From JBDTDV01 sp039922875 (GTDB taxonomy: Bacteria; Actinomycetota; Actinomycetes; Actinomycetales; Microbacteriaceae): a stretch of 44,335 nucleotides of DNA. Each line of letters starts with the position of its first letter. Position 1 is the stretch's first letter. Both the position numbers and the translations under genes were made by a program. The DNA lies in the NCBI GenBank assembly GCA_039922875.1, contig JBDTDV010000042.1, positions 1-44,335 on the forward strand. The letters run 5' to 3'. Below the pieces are notes generated by a model that saw only the letters and a list, made by a program, of their open reading frames with translations, was not told where the DNA came from and made no database searches. Positions 33,104-40,913 of this stretch are shown here, one piece after another.

Positions 33104-34149
33104 GGTGTTCCGCTTTCTGTGAGAACCCGGCTGAGGGTGCCTGGCTCGGTTCGGGACGGCTTTGGGTAGGGTGCCGACGACGCCCGCTCGATGAGGTCGA
33201 CGGGCAGCACGTTCCGGCGCTTGAGCCGACGATTCGGGTGATCCAACCGGGCGAACAGCCGCTCGATGGCCACAAGCCCGAGCCGTTCCGGATCTTGATC
33301 GAGTACCGTCACCGATGGTTGCAGAGCCGCCGCCATCGGAAAGTCACCGAAGCTGACCAGGCCGATGTCTGTCCTACCCAGCTTTTGCAGCGCCGGAACG
33401 ACGCCCAGGGACAGCCTCGGGTTCGAGGAGAAGATCGCCGTCGGCGGAGCGGGCAGGGAAAGCAGCTGGTGCACGAGGCGCTCGGTGTCGGCGGGCGCGA
33501 GCGCGTGCGCCACGAGGTCGGTGTCGGCCTCAATCCCGGCGTCGGCGAGAGCGTCGCGGTAACCCTGCAGGCGCAGCCGGGTCGTGATGATGCCGTCGGA
33601 ATCTCCGATGAACGCGATCCGTCGGTGGCCACGCTGATGCAGGTGCAACGTCGCCGCCCGAGCGCCGCCATGATCGTCTTCGACGAAGCTATCGGCTGAA
33701 AGCCGGACCGGTTCGCGGTCGATGAACACCAGGGGCATGTGCACCAGCCAGCGGGCCAGGTACGACTGGTCGGTGTCGATCGGGGCGACGATCAGGCCGT
33801 TGACCTGTCGGCGCAGCAGCGTCTCCACGATCGAGCGCTCCCTGGATGGGTCCAGGCCGAGGCTGGTCACGACGATCGCCATGCCGCGTTCGCGTGCGGC
33901 ACCGTCCACCGCGCGGATGATGGCGGCGAAAAACGGGTCGCCGATGTCGGGAACGGCGATGCCGACGACGGATGCCCGGCCGGCCCGAAACGTGCGGGCG
34001 AGCATGTTCGGAACGTAGTTGAGTTCCTTCATCGCCGCGCGAACCCGCACCCGGGTCTCCTCGGTCACGTGCTGGTCGTCGTTGAAGACCCGTGAGACAG
34101 TCTTTGAGCTCACCCCGGCCCGCGCGGCCACGTCCTGCATTGTTGTCAC
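33100..34149 (-). CDS. LacI family transcriptional regulator
   Basis: This 349-residue repressor has the N-terminal HTH MQDVAARAGVSSKTVSRVF and hinge helix (PNMLARTFRAGRASVVG), followed by the periplasmic-binding-protein-like domain (VPDIGDPFFAAIIRAVDGAA, VNGLIVAPIDTDQS, RRIAFIGDSDGI). GTG 34149 is used; ATG 34140 is three codons in. It heads a two-gene unit with the DCXR-like SDR and is divergent from the transporter operon. A 14-bp near-palindrome over the -35 box of that operon is its likely operator. Confidence 0.93.
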   Translation of the reverse strand: MTTMQDVAARAGVSSKTVSRVFNDDQHVTEETRVRVRAAMKELNYVPNMLARTFRAGRASVVGIAVPDIGDPFFAAIIRAVDGAARERGMAIVVTSLGLDPSRERSIVETLLRRQVNGLIVAPIDTDQSYLARWLVHMPLVFIDREPVRLSADSFVEDDHGGARAATLHLHQRGHRRIAFIGDSDGIITTRLRLQGYRDALADAGIEADTDLVAHALAPADTERLVHQLLSLPAPPTAIFSSNPRLSLGVVPALQKLGRTDIGLVSFGDFPMAAALQPSVTVLDQDPERLGLVAIERLFARLDHPNRRLKRRNVLPVDLIERASSAPYPKPSRTEPGTLSRVLTESGTP

Positions 34150-34203
34150 GAACCCACACCTTACTGTGTCATCGGTCAGGTAATCGCCGAGTATACGCGT
34201 TGC

Positions 34204-34232
34204 TTGACATCGATGACATGACCAGTTATCTT
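34204..34232 (+). promoter_or_regulatory. Transporter operon promoter with overlapping LacI operator
   Basis: TTGACA (34204-34209), a 17-nt spacer and TATCTT (34227-34232) form the best sigma70-type promoter in the window. TGACATCGATGACA (34205-34218) overlays the -35 and spacer; it is a LacI-type near-palindrome with one mismatched pair. A half-site TGTCATCG lies upstream near 34167. A bound repressor would block the promoter. Confidence 0.7.
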
Positions 34233-34352
34233 CGGTCTAAGCGGTGGCTGCCCAATCGATTTCATGCCATCTCGACGCATGACTGAGCGCTTCATTGACG
34301 CAGCGATTACCTGTTGCTTTTGGCGCTCCTGAAGGAATCCAGGGGAGACGAC

Positions 34353-34391
34353 GTGCGGGTACCAGGCAGCGGATCGGCGGACGACGCGTGA
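34353..34391 (+). CDS. Putative 12-residue leader peptide ORF coupled to the kinase gene
   Basis: GTG 34353 follows a strong Shine-Dalgarno (AGGGGAG) at 5-nt spacing, encodes 12 residues (M-RVPGSGSADDA) and stops at TGA 34389-34391. That stop overlaps the GTG start (34388) of the P-loop kinase gene as GTGA. It has no composition typical of amino-acid attenuators. It is too short to judge as a protein; the coupling geometry is the only evidence. Confidence 0.4.
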   Translation: MRVPGSGSADDA

Positions 34392-35191
34392 GCGCCGTGG
34401 CCGCCGTGGGCGCGGGTGCCAACAATGCCGAAGTGACCGCGGTCAGCGCGAGTACCCAGGAGCTCGTTGCGCGGGCCCGGCTGATGATCGTGCCAGGACA
34501 ACGGCGCATTCTCGGGATTACCGGCGCACCAGGCTCAGGGAAGTCGACGCTGGCCGCTGCCCTCGTCACGGCGCTCGACCCGCACGCTGCCCTGGTCGGC
34601 ATGGACGGGTTCCACCTCTCGAACGATGTCCTGACCGCTTTAGGCCGCCGCGATCGCAAGGGCGCGCCGGATACCTTCGATCCGGCCGGATACCGGGCAC
34701 TGCTGTGCCGGCTCCGGTCCAAAGTGCCAGGAATCGTCTATGCGCCGGTCTTCGACCGTGAGATCGAGGAGTCGATCGCGAACGCCGTGGCAGTTCCGGC
34801 AACCACGCCGCTGGTGGTGACCGAGGGCAACTACCTGCTGCTGGAGGCAGGCGGGTGGCCGGGCGTTCGCGATCAGCTCGACGAAGTCTGGTACCTGGAT
34901 GCGCCGGATCAGCTCCGCCTGGACCGACTCGTGCGCCGCCACGAGGCATTCGGCAAAAGCCATGCGGATGCCGTGCGCTGGGCCGGCGGCAGCGACCAAG
35001 ATAACGCGAACGTCACGTTCGCGTCACGATATCGTGCCGATTTGATCGTCTCGCTCGTTGACGATGGGCCTCGCGCCGGGACTCGAACAGACTGTCCGGT
35101 GACCGCAATGACACCTGGGGACAGCAATGACACCCAGGGACAGCAAGGACAGCCGGTGACCGGGATGACAGAAGGAAGCGACGTGAGATGA
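34388..35191 (+). CDS. P-loop kinase of the uridine kinase/FrcK family
   Basis: This 267-residue nucleoside/sugar kinase-like protein has Walker A GAPGSGKST, GMDGFHLSNDVL, a Walker B-like VVTEGNYLLLE and a lid region RRHEAFGKSHADAV. Such proteins accompany Frc-type fructose ABC transporters (FrcK), where the substrate is not settled. GTG 34388 follows GGCGGA and overlaps the leader ORF; it is the first structural gene after the promoter at 34204. The extreme C-terminus (after about residue 230) is built from 19-bp tandem repeats and lacks family similarity. Its stop overlaps the ATPase start (ATGA). Confidence 0.82.
   Translation: MSAVAAVGAGANNAEVTAVSASTQELVARARLMIVPGQRRILGITGAPGSGKSTLAAALVTALDPHAALVGMDGFHLSNDVLTALGRRDRKGAPDTFDPAGYRALLCRLRSKVPGIVYAPVFDREIEESIANAVAVPATTPLVVTEGNYLLLEAGGWPGVRDQLDEVWYLDAPDQLRLDRLVRRHEAFGKSHADAVRWAGGSDQDNANVTFASRYRADLIVSLVDDGPRAGTRTDCPVTAMTPGDSNDTQGQQGQPVTGMTEGSDVR
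35105..35151. repeat. 19-bp tandem repeat at the 3' end of the kinase gene
   Basis: GCAATGACACCTGGGGACA (35105-35123) and GCAATGACACCCAGGGACA (35124-35142) are followed by a partial GCAAGGACA (35143-35151). The period is not a multiple of three, so each copy is read in a different frame and the C-terminal tail is novel sequence. Confidence 0.85.
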
Positions 35192-35967
35192 CTATCGGTG
35201 AGACGACGAACAGGACGCCGATCCTCCAGGCCACGGGCATCACCCGCAGCTTCGGCAACGTGCGCGCGCTGGACGATGTGGACTTCGAGGTCTACCCCGG
35301 AGAGGTGGTCGCTCTGATCGGCGACAACGGAGCGGGCAAGTCAACGTTGGTCAAGGCGCTTTCCGGGAGCTTGTCATTGGACTCCGGAAAGATCCTGTTC
35401 GCCGGCACCGAGGTGACGCTGGCGACGCCGTCCGAGGCCAGTGCCCTCGGTATCGAAACCGTCTATCAAGACCTTGCGCTTGCCCCGCACCTGAACCCGG
35501 TGCAGAACATGTTTCTCGGCCGGGAGATCCCCAAGCACGGGTTCCAGGGCAAATTGGGCTTTCTGGACAATAAGACGATGCGTACGCGTTCTCGAATCGC
35601 GTTCGACGATCTGGGCGCCACGGTACGCAACCTCTCCGATCCAGTCGGCAGCATGTCCGGTGGCCAGCGCCAGGCGATAGCGATCGCCCGAGCCGTTGCC
35701 TGGGCCAAGGGGGTCGTGTTCCTCGACGAGCCGACGGCCGCACTTGGCGTCGTGCAGACCAAGAACGTTTTGGAGACGATCCGCCGGGTCAGGGACAAGG
35801 GCGTCGGCATCGTCTTCATCAGCCACTCGATGCCCCACGTCATGGAGGTATCCGATCGGATCCAGGTGCTCAGGCTGGGCCGGAACGTCACCACCTACCG
35901 GGCCAGTGATACCTCGATGGAAGAACTTGTCGGAGCCATGACCGGTGCGATTGGCGGGACGAAGTGA
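35188..35967 (+). CDS. Sugar ABC transporter ATP-binding protein (FrcA-like)
   Basis: This 259-residue protein has a single ABC domain: Walker A GDNGAGKST (45-53), signature SGGQRQAIAIARA, Walker B GVVFLDEPTAAL and the switch His (FISHSMPHVME). Simple monodomain ATPases of this size belong to the CUT2/Frc group for fructose, ribose or xylose, as opposed to the tandem RbsA/XylG type. ATG 35188 overlaps the kinase stop, and its TGA overlaps the permease ATG. It powers the permease at 35967 with the binding protein at 37164. Confidence 0.93.
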   Translation: MTIGETTNRTPILQATGITRSFGNVRALDDVDFEVYPGEVVALIGDNGAGKSTLVKALSGSLSLDSGKILFAGTEVTLATPSEASALGIETVYQDLALAPHLNPVQNMFLGREIPKHGFQGKLGFLDNKTMRTRSRIAFDDLGATVRNLSDPVGSMSGGQRQAIAIARAVAWAKGVVFLDEPTAALGVVQTKNVLETIRRVRDKGVGIVFISHSMPHVMEVSDRIQVLRLGRNVTTYRASDTSMEELVGAMTGAIGGTK

Positions 35968-37061
35968 TGACCACCGAATTGAAATCGACCCCGGACCACG
36001 ACACCGGCGAGGCAGCCAGCATCTTCGGCCCGGATGGCCCGGTCGGCAGGATCGTGCGCGTGCAGGCGTTCCAGATCCTCCTGGTCCTGATCGCCATCTT
36101 CTTGGCCTTCTCCGCCTTCGCGCCGACGGTGTTCCCGGCCTGGGGGAACGTGCGCCTGATCATCCAGAACATGTCGATTCTTGCGATCCTCGGAATCGGG
36201 ATGACATTCGTCATCGTCACCGCCGGTATCGATCTGTCCGTCGGCTCGATCCTGGTGTTCTCCGGGGTCGTCTCGGCGATGTCGATGCGCGCGATGGGGG
36301 GTGACGGATTAGCGACCGCAGCCGTCGGGTTTCTGACCGCCACCCTCAGCGGCCTGGCCTGGGGCTGGCTGAATGGCGTACTGGTCGCCAAGGCCAAGGT
36401 TCCCTCGCTGATCGTCACCCTCGGTACCTTCGGCGGCGCCCTTGGGCTCGCGCTGGTGTTGACCGGCGGCGTCGACATCCGCGACGTGCCCTCGATCCTT
36501 TCGGACAATATCGGCTACGGCAATCTGCCCGGCACCACCTTGCCGCTGATCTCTCTGATCGCGCTGGTGTTTCTGGTGATCTTCGGAATCATCCTGCACA
36601 AGACCCGGTTCGGTCTGTACACCTTCGCCATCGGCTCGAACGAAGAGGCGGTGCGTCGGGTCGGTGTCAAGGTCGATCGGCATTTGATCTCCATCTACAT
36701 GCTGGCCGGCGGGCTCTCCGGTTTTGCCGGCATCCTGTCGCTGTCGCAGTACGGCACCACGGCGATCGCCGGCCAATCTCAGACCAACCTGAACGTGATC
36801 GCCGCGGTCGTCATCGGAGGCACCAGCCTCTTCGGTGGCATCGGCACCATTTTCGGCACGGTGATCGGGTTGTTCATCCCCGCGGTGCTGCAGAACGGCT
36901 TCGTCATCGTTGGGGTGCAACCGTTCTGGCAACAGGTTGCGGTCGGCGCCGTGCTGATTATTGCGGTCTATATCGACCAGCGCCGGAGGGCAGCCGCGAC
37001 CCGGGGCTCGGGCGCCAAGCGAAGGGCCGCCAAAGCCAAACTCAAGAGCGGAGGGGAGTGA
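35967..37061 (+). CDS. Sugar ABC transporter permease (FrcC-like, CUT2)
   Basis: This 364-residue integral membrane protein has an N-terminal cytoplasmic tail of about 30 residues and eight to ten hydrophobic segments (for example ILLVLIAIFLAFSAFAPTVF and LPLISLIALVFLVIFGIIL). The CUT2 signature GSNEEAVRRVGVKVDR, the loop LAGGLSGFAGI and the conserved IAAVVIGGTSLFGGIGTIFG are present. ATG 35967 overlaps the ATPase TGA (TGATG); GTG 35964 is an alternative. The C-terminus is lysine/arginine-rich. Partner of FrcA-like ATPase and the downstream binding protein. Confidence 0.93.
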   Translation: MTTELKSTPDHDTGEAASIFGPDGPVGRIVRVQAFQILLVLIAIFLAFSAFAPTVFPAWGNVRLIIQNMSILAILGIGMTFVIVTAGIDLSVGSILVFSGVVSAMSMRAMGGDGLATAAVGFLTATLSGLAWGWLNGVLVAKAKVPSLIVTLGTFGGALGLALVLTGGVDIRDVPSILSDNIGYGNLPGTTLPLISLIALVFLVIFGIILHKTRFGLYTFAIGSNEEAVRRVGVKVDRHLISIYMLAGGLSGFAGILSLSQYGTTAIAGQSQTNLNVIAAVVIGGTSLFGGIGTIFGTVIGLFIPAVLQNGFVIVGVQPFWQQVAVGAVLIIAVYIDQRRRAAATRGSGAKRRAAKAKLKSGGE

Positions 37062-37109
37062 TAGCGCCGTCTTTGCATCGATATTCCGCATGAAAAAGCA
37101 CCAAACAGG

Positions 37110-37147
37110 TTCCGTCCTAAGAACGAAACACATTCCGTCCTAAGAAC
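37110..37147. repeat. Two direct repeats before the binding-protein gene
   Basis: TTCCGTCCTAAGAAC occurs at 37110-37124 and 37133-37147, a 23-bp period, in the 102-bp gap between permease and binding-protein genes. The second copy ends just before the GAGGAG ribosome binding site. Function unknown; possible regulator or mRNA-processing site. Confidence 0.8.
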
Positions 37148-37163
37148 ACAGAGGAGCATCATC

Positions 37164-38156
37164 ATGAAGTCGAAGAGTCATTTCGCCTCACTTCTTGCCG
37201 TCGGCGCGGTCGCCGCGCTCACGCTGACCGCCTGCGCGTCAGGCGGTGGAGGTTCCAGCAGTAGCGACTCCGCGAAGGCGGGCAATTACAAGCTGGCATT
37301 CATCCAGGGGGTCGCCGGCGATGAGTTTTACATCACTATGGAGTGCGGCATCCAGGCTGAGGCGAAGAAGGAGGGTGTCACCGTCAACACGCAGGGTCCT
37401 GCGAAGTTCGACCCGACCCTGCAGAAGCCGATCGTCGACTCGGTTGTCGCGTCTAAGCCGGACGCCATCCTGGTCGCCCCCACCGACGTCACCGCCATGG
37501 AGGCGCCGCTGAAGGCGGCCGCGGCCGCCGGCATCAAGGTCGTCCTGGTGGACACCACCGTCAGCGATCCGTCATTCGCCGTCTCACAGATCTCATCCGA
37601 CAACAAGGGCGGCGGCGCCGAGGCGTTCAAGGCCATCAAGGAGCAGCACCCCGATGGCGGCAAGGTGCTGGTGATCTCGGTTGACCCCGGCATCTCCACC
37701 ACAGACGCCCGGGTCGATGGCTTCAAAGAGGCCGCCGCCGCCGACTCCAAGTTCAACTACCTCGGCGTGCAGTACAGCCACAACGACCCGGCCGTAGCGG
37801 CCGGATTGGTCACGGCCGCGCTGTCGAAGGACCCCGACATCATCGGCATCTTCGCGACGAACCTCTTCGCCGCCGAAGGTACAGCGACCGGTGTGCGGCA
37901 GGCTGGCGACCAGGGCAAGCTCTCCATCGTCGGATTCGATGCCGGGCCCGCTCAGGTGAAGCAATTGCAGGAAGGCACCGTTCAGGCCCTGGTTGCGCAG
38001 CAGCCGGCATTGATCGGCACCGACGGCGTGCAACAGGCCGTCGCCGCGCTCAAGGGCACCGAGGTGAAGAAGAAGATCCAGACCGGATTCCAGGTCATCA
38101 CCAAGGACAACCTGGACACCACCGGCAAGGACTACGTTTACAAGTCCAGCTGCTAG
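37164..38156 (+). CDS. Sugar ABC transporter substrate-binding lipoprotein (FrcB-like)
   Basis: This 330-residue protein is exported as a lipoprotein: basic start, hydrophobic core (LLAVGAVAALTLTAC), lipobox LTAC with Cys23 and a Gly/Ser linker. The type I periplasmic-binding fold (Peripla_BP_4) follows: AFIQGVAGDEFYITMECGIQ, DAILVAPTDVTAMEAPL, IIGIFATNLFAAEGT, VGFDAGPAQVKQL. It would capture a sugar or polyol outside the membrane. ATG 37164 follows GAGGAG. Expression may exceed the permease because of the separate leader. A stem-loop follows the gene. Confidence 0.92.
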   Translation: MKSKSHFASLLAVGAVAALTLTACASGGGGSSSSDSAKAGNYKLAFIQGVAGDEFYITMECGIQAEAKKEGVTVNTQGPAKFDPTLQKPIVDSVVASKPDAILVAPTDVTAMEAPLKAAAAAGIKVVLVDTTVSDPSFAVSQISSDNKGGGAEAFKAIKEQHPDGGKVLVISVDPGISTTDARVDGFKEAAAADSKFNYLGVQYSHNDPAVAAGLVTAALSKDPDIIGIFATNLFAAEGTATGVRQAGDQGKLSIVGFDAGPAQVKQLQEGTVQALVAQQPALIGTDGVQQAVAALKGTEVKKKIQTGFQVITKDNLDTTGKDYVYKSSC

Positions 38157-38173
38157 GTGATCTCATCCCACGG

Positions 38174-38201
38174 TGGCCCCGGCTGATCCTGGCCGGGGCC
38201 A
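38174..38201. terminator. Stem-loop after the binding-protein gene
   Basis: TGGCCCCGGC (38174-38183) pairs with GCCGGGGCCA (38192-38201), a perfect 10-bp GC-rich stem with 8-nt loop, 18 bp after the stop. No U run follows, so it is a partial terminator or 3' stabiliser between the transporter genes and the dehydrogenase. Confidence 0.5.
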
Positions 38202-38235
38202 TCACCGGTTTCCGCTGACGACGTGAGAGGACAGC

Positions 38236-39744
38236 ATGGTCCGGTTGAGCACCTCGACCCTTGATCGACTCCCGGAGGCGATAGCCGTTCCCGGTTACGA
38301 TCGGTCCGGCATCCGCACGGGTATCGTCCATTTCGGCGTCGGAGGGTTCCACCGCTCGCACCAGGCGATGTTCATCGATCGGCTCCTGACCGCGGGGCTC
38401 GGCGACGGCTGGGGCATCTGCGGCGTCGGGATCCTGCCAGGCGACGCCGCGATGCGCGACGTGCTCACCGAACAGGACAACCTCTACACGCTGTTGGTCA
38501 CGCATCCCGACGGTCGCGTCGATGCACGGGTGATCGGGTCGATCGTTCGATATCTCTTCGCGCCGGATGATCCGCAGGCGGTGATCGAGGCCCTCGCCGA
38601 CCCGGACACTCGGATCGTGTCACTCACAATCACCGAGGGCGGCTACGGCGTCAACGACGCGACCGGGGAGTTCGAGGCCGACAGCCCGGGCACCGTGCAC
38701 GACCTTGAACCGGGTGCTGTTCCGGAAACCGTGTTCGGCCTGATCACCGAAGGTCTACGCGTGCGTCGCGATCGCGGTATCCCCGCGTTCACAGTGATGT
38801 CGTGCGACAACATCCAGGGCAACGGGGCGATCGCCAGGGTGGCCTTGAGGTCCTACGCCGCGTTGAAAGACCCCGAACTGGAGCGTTGGATCGCCGCGCA
38901 GGTGGCGTTCCCGAATTCGATGGTCGACCGGATCACCCCGGTGACCACCGACCAGGGCCGGGCCGAGGTGACGCGGCGGCTGGGCGTCGTCGACGAGTGG
39001 CCGGTCGTCTCCGAATCTTTTGTGCAGTGGGTGCTGGAAGACACGTTCACCCTGGGCCGGCCACCGCTGGAGCAGGTCGGCGTGCAGTTGGTGGCCGACG
39101 TCGAGCCGTATGAGCTGATGAAGTTGCGCCTGCTGAATGCTTCGCACCAGGCCATCGGCCATCTCGGCCTGCTCGCCGGCTTCGACTACGTGCACGAGGT
39201 GTGCCAGGATCCGTTGTTCAGCGCATTCCTCTTGCGGTATATGGCTGAGGAGGCCGCGCCGACGCTAGGCCCCGTGCCGGGCATCGACCTCGCCGAGTAC
39301 CAACAGCAGCTCCTGCAACGTTTTGCCAGCACGGTGATTCAGGACACCCTCGCCCGGCTGGTGGTCGATGGATCGGAGCGGATCCCGAAATTCCTGCTCC
39401 CGGTGATTCGGGCGCAGCTGGCCGGCACCGGAGCAATTCGGCTCTCGGCGCTGATCGTCGCGGCCTACTCTCGATTCATCGAGGGAACCGACGACAATGG
39501 CGCCGCGTTGGCTATTCAGGACGTGCGCCGGGACCGGTTGCGGGACGCGGTGAGCCGGGAAGCCACCGATCCCGGCAGCTTCCTGAGGCTGCGCGAGGTC
39601 TTCGGAGACCTGGGCGATGACGACCGGTTCCTGGCCGCTTACCTGGAGGCCAGGCGCGCGCTAGCCGTGGACGGCGTGGTCGCCACCATCCGCCGCTATC
39701 TGAGTGTTGCTGACCCTCCGGTGGTCGACGGGCCCGCGTCTTAA
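38236..39744 (+). CDS. Mannitol dehydrogenase family polyol dehydrogenase
   Basis: This 502-residue long-chain polyol dehydrogenase oxidises a polyol such as mannitol, arabinitol or sorbitol to the 2-ketose with NAD+. Motifs are IVHFGVGGFHRSHQA (cofactor fold), MSCDNIQGNG, FPNSMVDRITP and the catalytic Lys/Asn/His stretch KLRLLNASHQAIGHLG. The substrate cannot be set from sequence; mannitol 2-dehydrogenase or D-arabinitol 4-dehydrogenase are the leading options. ATG 38236 follows GAGAGGA. It is the last gene of the transporter operon and its stop TAA shares bases with the convergent Gfo/Idh stop (TTAA palindrome, 39741-39744). Confidence 0.92.
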   Translation: MVRLSTSTLDRLPEAIAVPGYDRSGIRTGIVHFGVGGFHRSHQAMFIDRLLTAGLGDGWGICGVGILPGDAAMRDVLTEQDNLYTLLVTHPDGRVDARVIGSIVRYLFAPDDPQAVIEALADPDTRIVSLTITEGGYGVNDATGEFEADSPGTVHDLEPGAVPETVFGLITEGLRVRRDRGIPAFTVMSCDNIQGNGAIARVALRSYAALKDPELERWIAAQVAFPNSMVDRITPVTTDQGRAEVTRRLGVVDEWPVVSESFVQWVLEDTFTLGRPPLEQVGVQLVADVEPYELMKLRLLNASHQAIGHLGLLAGFDYVHEVCQDPLFSAFLLRYMAEEAAPTLGPVPGIDLAEYQQQLLQRFASTVIQDTLARLVVDGSERIPKFLLPVIRAQLAGTGAIRLSALIVAAYSRFIEGTDDNGAALAIQDVRRDRLRDAVSREATDPGSFLRLREVFGDLGDDDRFLAAYLEARRALAVDGVVATIRRYLSVADPPVVDGPAS

Positions 39745-40913
39745 CTCCTGCCGTCCGCGGCCCCCGAGAGTTCGATCGCGGTGTGCTCGCGGTTCGACCG
39801 GATCGCCGCGGCGAAGATGCTGTGCGTCGCCGCCGCCTCGGCCGGCCGCGCGCAGCCGAACCGGTCGCCGAGAAGGCCCTCGCGCTCGGCGAGGTAGGCG
39901 GCCCACATCTGCAGGATCGAATCGGAGAAGCCCGCCTCGAAATTCGCACCGGTGACCGTCGGCCACAGCGACTGGCTGCCGGCATCCAACTGCTGCCAGG
40001 TCTGCTCCCGACCGATGCCGGGTACGTCCGCCGTGGCGAAGACCTCGACCCGCTTCGGATTCTTGGTCGAGAACCGCACGCCGCCGTCCAGGCCGATCGC
40101 CTCGAATTCCCAGGTGTTCTTCTGACCGGGGTCGATGCGTTTCATCTCGGTGCTGAGTGGGAACTCCACGCCCTGGTGCCGCGCCCAGGAATGGATGACG
40201 GCGTTGTCCCAGGTGTCGCACGGCAACAAAGCGCCGTCCGGCCCGGGTCGTTCGGTGACGATGTTTTGCAGAACGCCGTATACCCGCTCCGGTGCCCAAC
40301 CCAGCCTCAGCGGCACGTGCCAGACGTGCAGCCCGAGATCGTTCATCACTCCGGCTTCGCCGCAGTAGCGATTCTGTCGTTTCCAGTTCAGCGGCTTGCG
40401 GAGGTCCAGATCGCTAGAGTGCAAGAACGCGTTTCGCGCCTGGATGATCCGGCCGAGGGAACCGGATAGCACGTAGTCGATCGCCCACTGCGCTCCCGGA
40501 AAGAACGGCATCTCGCTGGAGCATCGCACGAAGCTCTCCGGGTGCGCCCGCACCGCGGCCAGGATCGCGTCGGCGGCGTTGCTATCGATTCCGAACGGTT
40601 TCTCGGCCAGCAGGCCCTTCCCCGCTTCGATGGTGTCAATGTAGAGGCGCTCGTGCAGGTCGTGTCTGACGGCGATGTAGAGCACGTCGATGCTGTCATC
40701 GGCCAGCAGCTCGCGGTAGTCGGTGACCTTGGTGACCACGGTGTCGATCTGATCGAACCAGTCCAGGGCCTCGGGATTGATGTCGCAGACCGCGGTCAGG
40801 CGCGGCCGCACCGGGTGGTCGATCAGGGCCGGCCAGCGCTGAATCGCCGCGGCGACCTCGCGACCCATCAACCCGCCGCCGACAATGGCAATGTTGACCT
40901 CTCTGGCGCTCAT
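39741..40913 (-). CDS. Gfo/Idh/MocA family oxidoreductase
   Basis: This 390-residue protein has an N-terminal Rossmann domain (VGGGLMGREVAAAI, then LTAVCDIN), the conserved LLAEKPFGID (EKP motif, catalytic Lys) and a C-terminal beta domain with a GVMNDLGLHVWHV active-site histidine region. Members oxidise or isomerise sugars and inositols. ATG 40913 overlaps the aldolase stop (ATGA), so it is second in an aldolase-oxidoreductase unit. It may oxidise a cyclic or hexose intermediate; the substrate is unknown. Confidence 0.88.
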   Translation of the reverse strand: MSAREVNIAIVGGGLMGREVAAAIQRWPALIDHPVRPRLTAVCDINPEALDWFDQIDTVVTKVTDYRELLADDSIDVLYIAVRHDLHERLYIDTIEAGKGLLAEKPFGIDSNAADAILAAVRAHPESFVRCSSEMPFFPGAQWAIDYVLSGSLGRIIQARNAFLHSSDLDLRKPLNWKRQNRYCGEAGVMNDLGLHVWHVPLRLGWAPERVYGVLQNIVTERPGPDGALLPCDTWDNAVIHSWARHQGVEFPLSTEMKRIDPGQKNTWEFEAIGLDGGVRFSTKNPKRVEVFATADVPGIGREQTWQQLDAGSQSLWPTVTGANFEAGFSDSILQMWAAYLAEREGLLGDRFGCARPAEAAATHSIFAAAIRSNREHTAIELSGAADGRS

